Source of the DNA: Woeseia oceani
GTDB taxonomy: Bacteria > Pseudomonadota > Gammaproteobacteria > Steroidobacterales > Woeseiaceae
DNA: 64,000 nt
Assembly (NCBI RefSeq): GCF_001677435.1
Contig: NZ_CP016268.1
Coordinates: forward strand, 2,159,001-2,223,000
Direction of reading: 5' to 3'
Shown: positions 55,041-64,000 of the stretch, piece by piece
Position numbering within the stretch: position 1 is the stretch's first letter
Layout of the letters: the number at the start of each line of letters is the position of its first letter
Made by a program: the position numbers and the translations under genes
The notes under the pieces: generated by a model
Seen by the model: only the letters and a program-made list of their open reading frames with translations
Databases searched by the model: none
Told to the model about the DNA's origin: nothing

Positions 55041-55916
55041 TCAGTCTTGGCGTTTCCGTTCGTCCAAGATCTCACTTACTTGCCGTCCAGAGTTTTCGTC
55101 GTGCACAACGTAGTGGTAAATTCCCACGCCGGTCTGCACTACCTCGTCTCCTTTCCCTTCGTCAGGCGCTTCAAGCTTTGATAACCAGTTATCAATGTCA
55201 TCGAGTAGTGCCTGACATCTATCCCTAACAAACTGATTGAATATTCCAAGATCAGCCTTCTTTATACCTCCCGGGCGCCACACGCTTCGCTCAAAGCGGC
55301 CTTTGCCTGGTCCTTCTTTTTGCATATTGGTTTCGATTGTGTGTACAAAGTTATGAATACCTGTGCCGACACGTTCGAGAAAATTCGGTGCCAATAAGTT
55401 TGGAACGTACTCTCGCCGAATCACCTTGAACCAATTTTGATCTGTCTCTACAACTGCCCCGACTCGAATAAGCTCATCAAGCATCGCTCGCGGCGTCATA
55501 TCCCCACTGAATCGCTGAACAAGTCGTACAAACGTGACATCGTCCGCGTTGTCAGAGTCATACCGCAGCTCCAAAGGCATACCGTACGGACCCGTAAAAT
55601 CAGGGTCAGTGTGCCAACCGGATAGAACTCGTCCGATTCGGCTCATATTGGTCTTTGTCGCAAATCGACCTTCTGCGCCGATACTCGACAAACGCTGCAC
55701 TTCCTTTCTTGTCAAGCCGGTGACAATCGCAATTCGAGCTTTCGACATTTTCTTGCCGGGCACTCTGAATTCCTGAGCGGCTATCTCCACAAAAACTGTC
55801 TTAACAACCTCCGACAATTCCGCGTAAGTAATTCCATGCCGAAGCAGAATCCTGACTAGTGGGCGGAGAAGTTTTGCGTAGGCGGCTAGGAGCCCGGTTT
55901 TTACAGAATCTGTCAT
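55041..55916 (-). CDS. DUF6502-like protein, copy 1
   Basis: A 291-residue protein. The N-terminal 90 residues look DNA-binding: RPLVRILLRHGITYAELSEV, then KARIAIVTGLTRKEVQRL, a helix-turn-helix pattern. The middle (RVLSGWHTDPDF ... FVRLVQRFSGDMTPRAMLDEL) and the end (GVGIYHYVVHDEN) are shared with the second copy at 56.6 kb. I assign it to DUF6502 from memory of the family pattern. It lies 100 bp upstream of the AIDGTD-repeat gene on the same strand and probably acts with it. There is no clear ribosome-binding site; an 18-bp palindrome lies just upstream. The DNA here is more AT-rich than around it, suggesting acquisition. Confidence 0.7.
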   Translation of the reverse strand: MTDSVKTGLLAAYAKLLRPLVRILLRHGITYAELSEVVKTVFVEIAAQEFRVPGKKMSKARIAIVTGLTRKEVQRLSSIGAEGRFATKTNMSRIGRVLSGWHTDPDFTGPYGMPLELRYDSDNADDVTFVRLVQRFSGDMTPRAMLDELIRVGAVVETDQNWFKVIRREYVPNLLAPNFLERVGTGIHNFVHTIETNMQKEGPGKGRFERSVWRPGGIKKADLGIFNQFVRDRCQALLDDIDNWLSKLEAPDEGKGDEVVQTGVGIYHYVVHDENSGRQVSEILDERKRQD

Positions 55917-55937
55917 ATATCAACATAATAACCATAG

Positions 55938-55955
55938 TCGGGAATTTATTCCCGA
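55938..55955. promoter_or_regulatory. Palindromic operator-like site before DUF6502 copy 1
   Basis: TCGGGAAT and ATTCCCGA are perfect 8-bp arms with a 2-bp spacer, 22 bp upstream of the start codon. The size and position fit a repressor site. A TATTAT box lies between it and the ATG, only 9 nt from the start, so the transcript could be almost leaderless. Confidence 0.45.
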
Positions 55956-56613
55956 ACTACATCACAGTCAACATTAACTTGGGAAGGGAGATGCGCTTAG
56001 ATAGGAAGAGAATCTTCAATATGCTGGAGATTGATTTTTGAGCGGAAGATTGGCCGAGCAAACTAGAACAAATGTCATTAGTTGCAATTGACTCTAAATA
56101 ACTAATTTATTTACTTTCAATGAGTTACTGAGACGACCGGTAAGCGCCGCTTGAGATGATGAATATGGTCGAAATTTTCCGAAGCCTGGCAAGCTTGGCA
56201 GTCAGGCGGAATGATCCGATGCGCTACAAATAGGGCGTGAGAATGAATTTTTGGAATTTAGCTCACATTCGCGCAGCTTAAATACTGCTAGCCACGGCTA
56301 ATGCCGCACTATGAGCATGGTTTCGGAGGGTCGTCGTTAAGACCGACTGACCAATTAAGCTCTTCCCGCACCGCGAGCCCGCAATGCGCTAAGGCGAAGA
56401 TATTGGTCCAACGCTAGAAATGGTGAATTGGTGAATCTCTTGGCTAGTTAAAGGCAAACTAGTACTGCAAGTGCGCTAGAAAAGACATCAAAGGATGTTG
56501 CAACCAAGTTAGCCTACAAATTAGTTAATCTACTGGAAAATCTAAATGTAAGCCTTCTGAATAGTAGTTCAGTTTAGGAGGAGCGCATACTTAAAATTGG
56601 CGAAGTCCCAAAA
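55956..56613. other. AT-rich gene-free region between the DUF6502 copies
   Basis: About 660 bp with many stops in all frames. I see no tRNA, terminator or convincing small gene. AGGAGG near 56576 is not followed by a plausible open frame. It could be decayed coding sequence or hold an unrecognised RNA. Confidence 0.5.
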
Positions 56614-57453
56614 TCACCATGTAATTTCGTCATTCTCATCAGAATGCTCAAAATAAAACACGCCGATACCGATAGCGGTTTCACTTTCGTTACTTGTTGG
56701 GTCTTCACCATGCAATGTTTCGTATGCCATGAATAGATCGTCCACTGAGTCTGTGAATTCTACAAGTCGATCACGACTTATTCGGCGAATTCTCGAGATA
56801 TCCTCATTCCTAACGTGTTTGGTCGCAGCTGTTCGTTGAGTCCAAGGCTCCCCAACAATATTCGGGTTCGTGTTATAGGCAATTGCAGATGCCATTGGGT
56901 ATAGCCCATGAACCAAGCCCGTTATTAGTTTGTCCGTAGTTTCATGTGGAAGCACGTCACGTTTTACGGCTTCTAATAGTCCGTTTCCGTCTTCGACTAT
57001 TGCCTTGACTCGCTTTAGTTCAGTGCGCATAGCCCCAGGTGGTATATCGCCACCGAATCGTCGAACAAGCCCTGTGAACGACGGTCCCGCGCCATCAAAG
57101 GGTAATTTCAATGGAGTGCCATTTGCCGACAAAAATTCAGGAGTCGAAAACCAGCGATGGAGAACCTCACTTAACGGGTTGGACTTCACTACTAAGTCCT
57201 CGTCACCAGACGATATCTTATCTCTGATCCGCCTCACTTCTTTGCGGGTAAGGCCTGTCATTACAGCTACTCGCGATATATTTGTCGGTCGACCTCTAAG
57301 TCCGTATTCGTTTGTTGAGACGTCAACAAATGCTGATTTTGCTATTTCAGCGAATTCTCTAAAGCCAATACCGTTTCGCAAAAGCATCTTTGCGATCGGC
57401 TTGAGCGCCACCAATAAGGCCCGGAGTACGTTTCTCTGTGCTGTTGCTTGCAT
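56614..57453 (-). CDS. DUF6502-like protein, copy 2
   Basis: A 279-residue paralogue of the protein at 55.0 kb. Shared features in order: KPIAKMLLRNGIGFREFAEIAKSAFVDVS, SRVAVMTGLTRKEVRRI, a HRWFSTPEF segment, FTGLVRRFGGDIPPGAM and the ending GIGVFYFEHSDEN. Identity is moderate, so the duplication is old or the copies came separately. The start is taken at the ATG at 57453; a TTG at 57477 is possible. No repeat-protein or DUF5666-like gene is beside this copy on its downstream side. Function unknown; helix-turn-helix-like N-terminus suggests regulation. Confidence 0.7.
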   Translation of the reverse strand: MQATAQRNVLRALLVALKPIAKMLLRNGIGFREFAEIAKSAFVDVSTNEYGLRGRPTNISRVAVMTGLTRKEVRRIRDKISSGDEDLVVKSNPLSEVLHRWFSTPEFLSANGTPLKLPFDGAGPSFTGLVRRFGGDIPPGAMRTELKRVKAIVEDGNGLLEAVKRDVLPHETTDKLITGLVHGLYPMASAIAYNTNPNIVGEPWTQRTAATKHVRNEDISRIRRISRDRLVEFTDSVDDLFMAYETLHGEDPTSNESETAIGIGVFYFEHSDENDEITW

Positions 57454-57501
57454 GGTCGCGAAATATAGGAGCGCCAATTTTTTCGGTCAATGAAATTAGG
57501 C

Positions 57502-57547
57502 ACTTGGGAAAAATGGCCCAAGTCTCCTCTCCATTTCGCAGGCGAAA
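57502..57547. promoter_or_regulatory. Two inverted repeats upstream of DUF6502 copy 2
   Basis: ACTTGGG/CCCAAGT (57502-57523, 8-nt spacer) and TTTCGC/GCGAAA (57534-57547, 2-nt spacer) lie 50-95 bp before the start codon in an AT-rich stretch. They may be operators; their sequences differ from the palindrome before copy 1. Confidence 0.35.
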
Positions 57548-57633
57548 CCATTGATATTTCTAGCTGACTTGATAACTTTTAGGACTTGATTTTATTGAAC
57601 ATTTTTCCCATTTCCCCCCTTGCCAATTGTTAA

Positions 57634-59670
<2,037 letters not shown>

Positions 59671-59683
59671 TTAGTTTTGCTGT

Positions 59684-60367
59684 TCAGGCGACTCGGATGC
59701 CGTGCTGATATTGAATAATTTCTTCTCGCAGATAGCGTTCGCGTTGAATACTGAGCGTACTGCCAGATTCATCCAGCAATTCGCCTTGCAGTGATTTCGC
59801 GAGAGATCGCGCGGCATCCATCATCATGTCGAATGCCTCGGCGCCTTCAAGCGGTCCCGGCAAGACCATGAACAGGCTGATGCCCGGGAGTCTCTGCTCC
59901 TTCAGGTTGGCCAGATCGAAACTGCCGGGCTCAACGAGGCTCGCTGCACTGTAAACAACCCGATTCTCATCATCACCTACGTAGCGATGAAAGATACCAA
60001 AACGGCCGTGTCGCATGCCGACCGCACGCATGCCCAGTGCAAGTTCATCACCGGCAAATGTTTTTGCCTGGCGGCGCGCCACCAAACGCAAGGTGACAAT
60101 TTTTTCGCGAGGCTTCTCGACTACGCCGACGGAATCCTCAACTTCGATCTCCGAAGCGTCATCGTCAACGTCGAAGTCTTCTGAAAACTCGTCATTCGCC
60201 AGCTGTTCGGCATCACCTTCCAGCTCGGCAGAGTCTCCCAGCGAGGGCTCCAGCCGCGAGGATGGCTCAGGTCCGCTCGCACGACTGGCCTCGCGCCGGC
60301 TGTACCAATAGACAGCGGCAACGACCAGAAGACCAACTACCAACAGCAACCAACGAAGCCCGTCCAT
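59684..60367 (-). CDS. zipA: Cell division protein ZipA
   Basis: ZipA tethers FtsZ to the inner membrane. The 227-residue product has an N-terminal membrane helix (about 5-22), a short acidic linker (45-80) and the C-terminal FtsZ-binding domain from about 90 (VTLRLVARRQAKTFAGDELALGMRAVGMRHGRFGIFHRY). It is shorter than E. coli ZipA, which has a long Pro/Gln linker, as in other gammaproteobacteria. Position between smc and ligA is conserved. Confidence 0.92.
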   Translation of the reverse strand: MDGLRWLLLVVGLLVVAAVYWYSRREASRASGPEPSSRLEPSLGDSAELEGDAEQLANDEFSEDFDVDDDASEIEVEDSVGVVEKPREKIVTLRLVARRQAKTFAGDELALGMRAVGMRHGRFGIFHRYVGDDENRVVYSAASLVEPGSFDLANLKEQRLPGISLFMVLPGPLEGAEAFDMMMDAARSLAKSLQGELLDESGSTLSIQRERYLREEIIQYQHGIRVA

Positions 60368-60391
60368 ACAGATTCTCGTTCGTGTTCAAAA

Positions 60392-63300
60392 TCAACTGGC
60401 CGCCATCTTGACAGCTTCGTCCAGATCCACAGAAACCATTCGGGAAACACCTGGCTCCTGCATTGTGACACCCGTCAACTGGCGAGCCAATTCCATAGTC
60501 ACTTTGTTATGTGTGATGAAAACAAACTGCACCTTCTCAGACATCTCACGCACGATATCGCAGAAGCGGTTTACGTTCGCATCATCAAGCGGTGCATCGA
60601 CCTCGTCAAGCATACAGAACGGCGCCGGGTTCAACTCGAAAATTGCGAAAACCAGTGCAACCGCTGTGAGGGCCTTTTCACCACCCGACAAGAGATGGAT
60701 AGTGCTGTTACGTTTGCCGGGCGGCCGCGCCATAACGGTCACACCGGTCGACAACAAATCATCGCCCGTTAATTCCATGTAGGCATGTCCACCACCGAAC
60801 AAACGCGGGAACAGACGTTTGAAACCGCTGTCAATGCGCTCAAAAGTCTCACGAAAACGTGTGCGGGTTTCGCGGTCAATTTTGCGTATTGCACCCTCCA
60901 GCGTATCGAGCGCATCTGTCAAATCCTTTAACTGAGAATCCAGATACTCTTTTCGCTCGGACTGTTCCTTGAATTCGTCGATGGCCGCCAGGTTGATGGG
61001 GCCCAGACGTTCTATGCGCCGTCGCACCTTTTCAAGTTTCTCTTCCCAGCTATCCGGCGCTGCCGCAGGATCCATTTCCGCAAGCAAAGACTCGAGCTCG
61101 TGCTTGGTTTGTGCAAATTGCTCCGCGACTCCTTCCCGTCGCACCCTCACTTCCTGGGCAGCCATCTTCGCTTCGCTAACCTGAGTGCGGGCATCGTCGA
61201 CATTTTGGTCAATCTGCATGCGCTTTTGGTCGAGTTCGCGTAGATCATTCTCTGAGTTTTCTACAAGCTTCCGCGCGGCCGACAGTGATGACTCTATGGT
61301 GATCCGAGCCTCGAGCAGTCCTTCCAACTCTTTCTTTTTGTCACTGAGCGGCTCTTCGCCCTGCTCCAACTGCTGGCGAATTTCCTGTTCGCGGTGCTTG
61401 AACTGTTCGAGCTGCTTTTGCATGCGCTCCAGACCTTGCGCAGCAGACTCCTTGCTCGAACGGCGACTCTCAAACTGAATGGCCATGTCTTGAGCGACCC
61501 GGCGATCTTGATCCGCTTGGGCACGAACCCGATCGAGTTCAGCTCGCAACTCTTCACGCCGCGACTCCAATGCCGTGCGTTCTTCCTCAAGCTCGGTCAA
61601 CGCGCTATCGGCCGTTGAAAAACGCTTGCGCGACTCGGCAAGCTGCTCAGTCGCCGCACGTTTCTCATCCTCAAGCTCACGCTGCTCTTCCGCTATCGCA
61701 GCGGCCCGCGCAGTTGCCTGGTCCATACGGTATCGAGCGGAATCAAGACTGGATTTGGTCTCCGAGTATTCACTCATTCCGGCTGCCGCTTGACGTTGCG
61801 ACGCCTCGCGACTCTCTTCCAGTTGAGTAAGCCGGTTGCGACCGTCCTTCAGCAGATTTTTGGCGCTCTCAGCACGGGCTCGCAACTCCTGCACTTCGTC
61901 TTTCAGGCTGCGCATTTCTTGCTCGCGGGCAAGAATGCCAGCCTGCTGATCCTTGTCACGGCTCACACGCAACCAGTTTTGACTCAACCAGATTCCGTCT
62001 TTCGTTATCACGGACTCATCGGCGGCCAGTTGCGCTTGCAATACCATTGCATCGCTAAGCGTCTCTGCAGTCTTCACCGAGTTGAGCAGGCTCTGCAACG
62101 CAGCAGGCGCCTTGCCGACCTTCGACGCCAATGAACCGGCGTTGTGAGTTGCCTGGGCATAGTCGTTGGCTGTGCGCGCGAGCAGCGTTACCGTGCCATT
62201 CTTCAGTTGGCTGATATTCTGGATTGCATGGGTTACGTCATTGACGCAGACGGCTTGCAGGTAGTCGCCCAATACTGTTTCAGCAGCTCGCTCCCAACCG
62301 TTTTCTACATCGATAGATCTTGCGACGCGCTCATTTTGATCGAGCCCGCTGGCTTCGAGCCAACCTCTTACGGATTCATCGCTTTGGCCTAAGGCGGCTT
62401 TTTGGACCGCTTCAAGAGAGGCATACCGCGATTGCGCCTCCTGCAAAGCCGCTGTGCGTTCGTCCGCGAGCTTGGCAAGCTTTATATCCTGCTCCCGCAG
62501 TTTGCGAATTTCGTCAGCCAGCTCAGCAACCTTGCGCGCAAACTCATCCCGCGCCTGGCGTTTCTGCAATTCTTGCGCAGTCAGTTGTTCGAACAGGCTC
62601 TTGAGTTCTCCCAAATTGGCCGCTTGGCCAGCTTCTCCCAGCTTACGCAAGCGATCGCCAAAGCTCTGGAGTCGAGACTCAATTTGTTCAATCCGTGTTT
62701 TCTCGATGTTCCGAATCTGTTCTGACTCGTTCGCCTTGCCAGAGTATTCGTTCCAACGCTCCTGCCACGCAGCCAACGCTTGTTCTGCTGTTTGCAGAGA
62801 CTGACTGGACAAGCGCTCGCTCTCGCGCGCTTGCTTCAACCCTGGCATCAACTCACTGAGCGTGTGTTCCAGCTGCTCAATTTCAGTTTGGTCCTGATTG
62901 ATGTGCGCGGCGATCTCCGTCGCACCCTTGATGGCTTGTTCAAGGTCGCGGGACTGACGCTCACGCAAGTCATGCGCATGTTCAATGGTTTGCTCCAGCC
63001 GTGCAATTTCGGAACCGGCTTTGTAAAAGCGCGCCTGAACCTCGTTGAATGCATCGCTGCGTTCACTTTGCTGTGCGCGACACCGCTCCAGCTCAGCCTC
63101 CAGCTTCCGCTGTTCAGCAATCGCTCCCTGCAACGCCGTTTCTTTCTCGGCCAGACGCGCCTCGGACTCGCTCGCGACCTGGTCGAGATCGCGCAGGCGC
63201 AATGCAAGCAACTCCGCGACAGTGCGGCGCTCTTCGGTCTTGAGTTTGCCGTAGCGTTCGGCGGTCTTTGCCTGTCGATCAAGGTGCTTGAGTTGCTTCT

Positions 63301-63904
63301 CAACTTCCTCGAGCAAGTCCATCAGTCGATCAAGATTTTCTTTGGTGTGCTTAATCCGGTTCGAGGTTTCTCGGCGGCGCTCCTTGTATTTGGAGATTCC
63401 GGCCGCCTCTTCGATGAACACACGCATCTCTTCGGGCTTGGCTTCAATCAAACGCGAAATCATGCCCTGCTCGATGATGGAGTAGCTTCGAGGCCCGAGT
63501 CCCGTACCCAGAAACACACCCGTGATGTCTTTGCGCCGACAGCGAGTACCGTTCAGGTAATAGTTTGAGACACCGTCCCGCGAAACTTCACGGCGAATGC
63601 CGATTTCAGCATAGTTCGCGTACTGCCCTTCGAGCGTGGTTTCGGTATTGTCAAACAACAGTTCAACCGACGCAGCACCAATAGGTTTACGTGAGCTCGA
63701 ACCATTGAAAATTACATCAGTAAGTGAATCGCCACGAAGGCGGCTCGCCGAACTTTCTCCCATTACCCAACGCACAGCATCAATCACATTGGATTTGCCG
63801 CATCCATTCGGACCAACAACCCCAACGAGGTTACTGGGAAACGGAATGGTGGTGGGATCTACAAAAGATTTGAAGCCGGCGAGCTTAATCTTGCTTAATC
63901 GCAT
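60392..63904 (-). CDS. smc: Chromosome segregation protein SMC
   Basis: The ATPase of the SMC-ScpAB condensin. The 1170-residue product has Walker A GPNGCGKSNVIDAVRW near residue 32, a first coiled coil (about 165-480), the hinge (about 500-660), a second coiled coil (about 670-1000), the ABC signature LLSGGEKALTAVAL and Walker B FCMLDEVDAPLDDANV. ScpA and ScpB are at 48.6-50.6 kb. It starts MRLSKIKLAGFKSF and heads smc-zipA-ligA. Confidence 0.98.
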   Translation of the reverse strand: MRLSKIKLAGFKSFVDPTTIPFPSNLVGVVGPNGCGKSNVIDAVRWVMGESSASRLRGDSLTDVIFNGSSSRKPIGAASVELLFDNTETTLEGQYANYAEIGIRREVSRDGVSNYYLNGTRCRRKDITGVFLGTGLGPRSYSIIEQGMISRLIEAKPEEMRVFIEEAAGISKYKERRRETSNRIKHTKENLDRLMDLLEEVEKQLKHLDRQAKTAERYGKLKTEERRTVAELLALRLRDLDQVASESEARLAEKETALQGAIAEQRKLEAELERCRAQQSERSDAFNEVQARFYKAGSEIARLEQTIEHAHDLRERQSRDLEQAIKGATEIAAHINQDQTEIEQLEHTLSELMPGLKQARESERLSSQSLQTAEQALAAWQERWNEYSGKANESEQIRNIEKTRIEQIESRLQSFGDRLRKLGEAGQAANLGELKSLFEQLTAQELQKRQARDEFARKVAELADEIRKLREQDIKLAKLADERTAALQEAQSRYASLEAVQKAALGQSDESVRGWLEASGLDQNERVARSIDVENGWERAAETVLGDYLQAVCVNDVTHAIQNISQLKNGTVTLLARTANDYAQATHNAGSLASKVGKAPAALQSLLNSVKTAETLSDAMVLQAQLAADESVITKDGIWLSQNWLRVSRDKDQQAGILAREQEMRSLKDEVQELRARAESAKNLLKDGRNRLTQLEESREASQRQAAAGMSEYSETKSSLDSARYRMDQATARAAAIAEEQRELEDEKRAATEQLAESRKRFSTADSALTELEEERTALESRREELRAELDRVRAQADQDRRVAQDMAIQFESRRSSKESAAQGLERMQKQLEQFKHREQEIRQQLEQGEEPLSDKKKELEGLLEARITIESSLSAARKLVENSENDLRELDQKRMQIDQNVDDARTQVSEAKMAAQEVRVRREGVAEQFAQTKHELESLLAEMDPAAAPDSWEEKLEKVRRRIERLGPINLAAIDEFKEQSERKEYLDSQLKDLTDALDTLEGAIRKIDRETRTRFRETFERIDSGFKRLFPRLFGGGHAYMELTGDDLLSTGVTVMARPPGKRNSTIHLLSGGEKALTAVALVFAIFELNPAPFCMLDEVDAPLDDANVNRFCDIVREMSEKVQFVFITHNKVTMELARQLTGVTMQEPGVSRMVSVDLDEAVKMAAS

Positions 63905-64000
63905 TTGCTGAAATTACGCCAATTAGCCCGTCAAATCCGGCTAGTGTAATGGAATTGGTCAGATAAAACGATTGTCGTCTACCAACGACAGACAGCGCGC

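Noticed and set aside
55978-56041. Small plus-strand gene after a GGGAAGGGAG sequence
   Set aside because: It would give only 16 residues and the purine run touches the ATG, leaving no spacer.
56574-56613. AGGAGG ribosome-binding site on the plus strand
   Set aside because: No plausible start codon or open frame follows before the 3' end of DUF6502 copy 2.

Overview
The window is about 64 kb of a gammaproteobacterial chromosome. Almost all of it is conserved housekeeping genes in operons, with one visibly AT-rich accessory patch near 53.4-57.6 kb. Gene order and fusions point to a deep-branching, Xanthomonadales-, Woeseiales- or Steroidobacterales-like lineage. The markers are an aspartokinase-diaminopimelate decarboxylase fusion, a TrpR-like gene leading the his operon, smc-zipA-ligA, and gyrA-serC-serA-pheA-aroA-cmk-rpsA-ihfB-lapA-lapB. 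The species cannot be named from sequence alone.

Layout. 0-7.2 kb (+): yerC-like regulator and hisGDCBHAFE, tightly overlapping; hisI is absent. 7.2-16.6 kb (-): LysC-LysA fusion, ilvD, a membrane Ser/Thr kinase with Calx-beta-like repeats, a D-2-hydroxyglutarate dehydrogenase-like flavoprotein and a threonine dehydratase. 16.9-18.2 kb (+): a nucleotidyl-cyclase-like protein. 18.2-26.1 kb (-): uvrB, tRNA-Val, infC-rpmI-rplT-pheS-pheT-ihfA-merR and tRNA-Pro, closed by an intrinsic terminator. 26.1-28.2 kb (+): a class I aminotransferase, then tRNA-Asn followed by a tandem array of 179-bp units that each repeat the last 25 nt of the tRNA plus a terminator. 28.2-42.5 kb (-): gyrA down to lapB, then comEA-like, galU and a LysE-type exporter. 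42.9-47.7 kb (+): TRZ/ATZ deaminase, ubiG, gph, rmuC and an SDR. 47.8-51.3 kb (-): yciO, scpA, scpB with a long Glu-Ala microsatellite, and rluB. 51.4-53.4 kb (+): yciB, yciI, a bolA-like gene and a parvulin isomerase. 53.4-57.5 kb: a candidate CRP-activated small RNA, a secreted protein with 34 tandem AIDGTD octapeptides, and two DUF6502-like regulators. 57.6-63.9 kb (-): smc-zipA-ligA.

The genes cover histidine, lysine, branched-chain, serine and aromatic amino-acid synthesis, translation, both IHF subunits, and chromosome segregation (Smc, ScpA, ScpB, gyrase, ligase). Several starts are non-canonical: hisF appears to start at ATT, infC at ATC, galU and others at TTG, each with a well-placed Shine-Dalgarno sequence.

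The signals most worth following are the tRNA-Asn 3'-end repeat array (similar in layout to the E. coli tyrT distal repeats), the CRP-site/terminator-bounded small RNA candidate at about 53.5 kb, and the AIDGTD-repeat/DUF6502 cluster. All calls come from reading the sequence; no database search was run.
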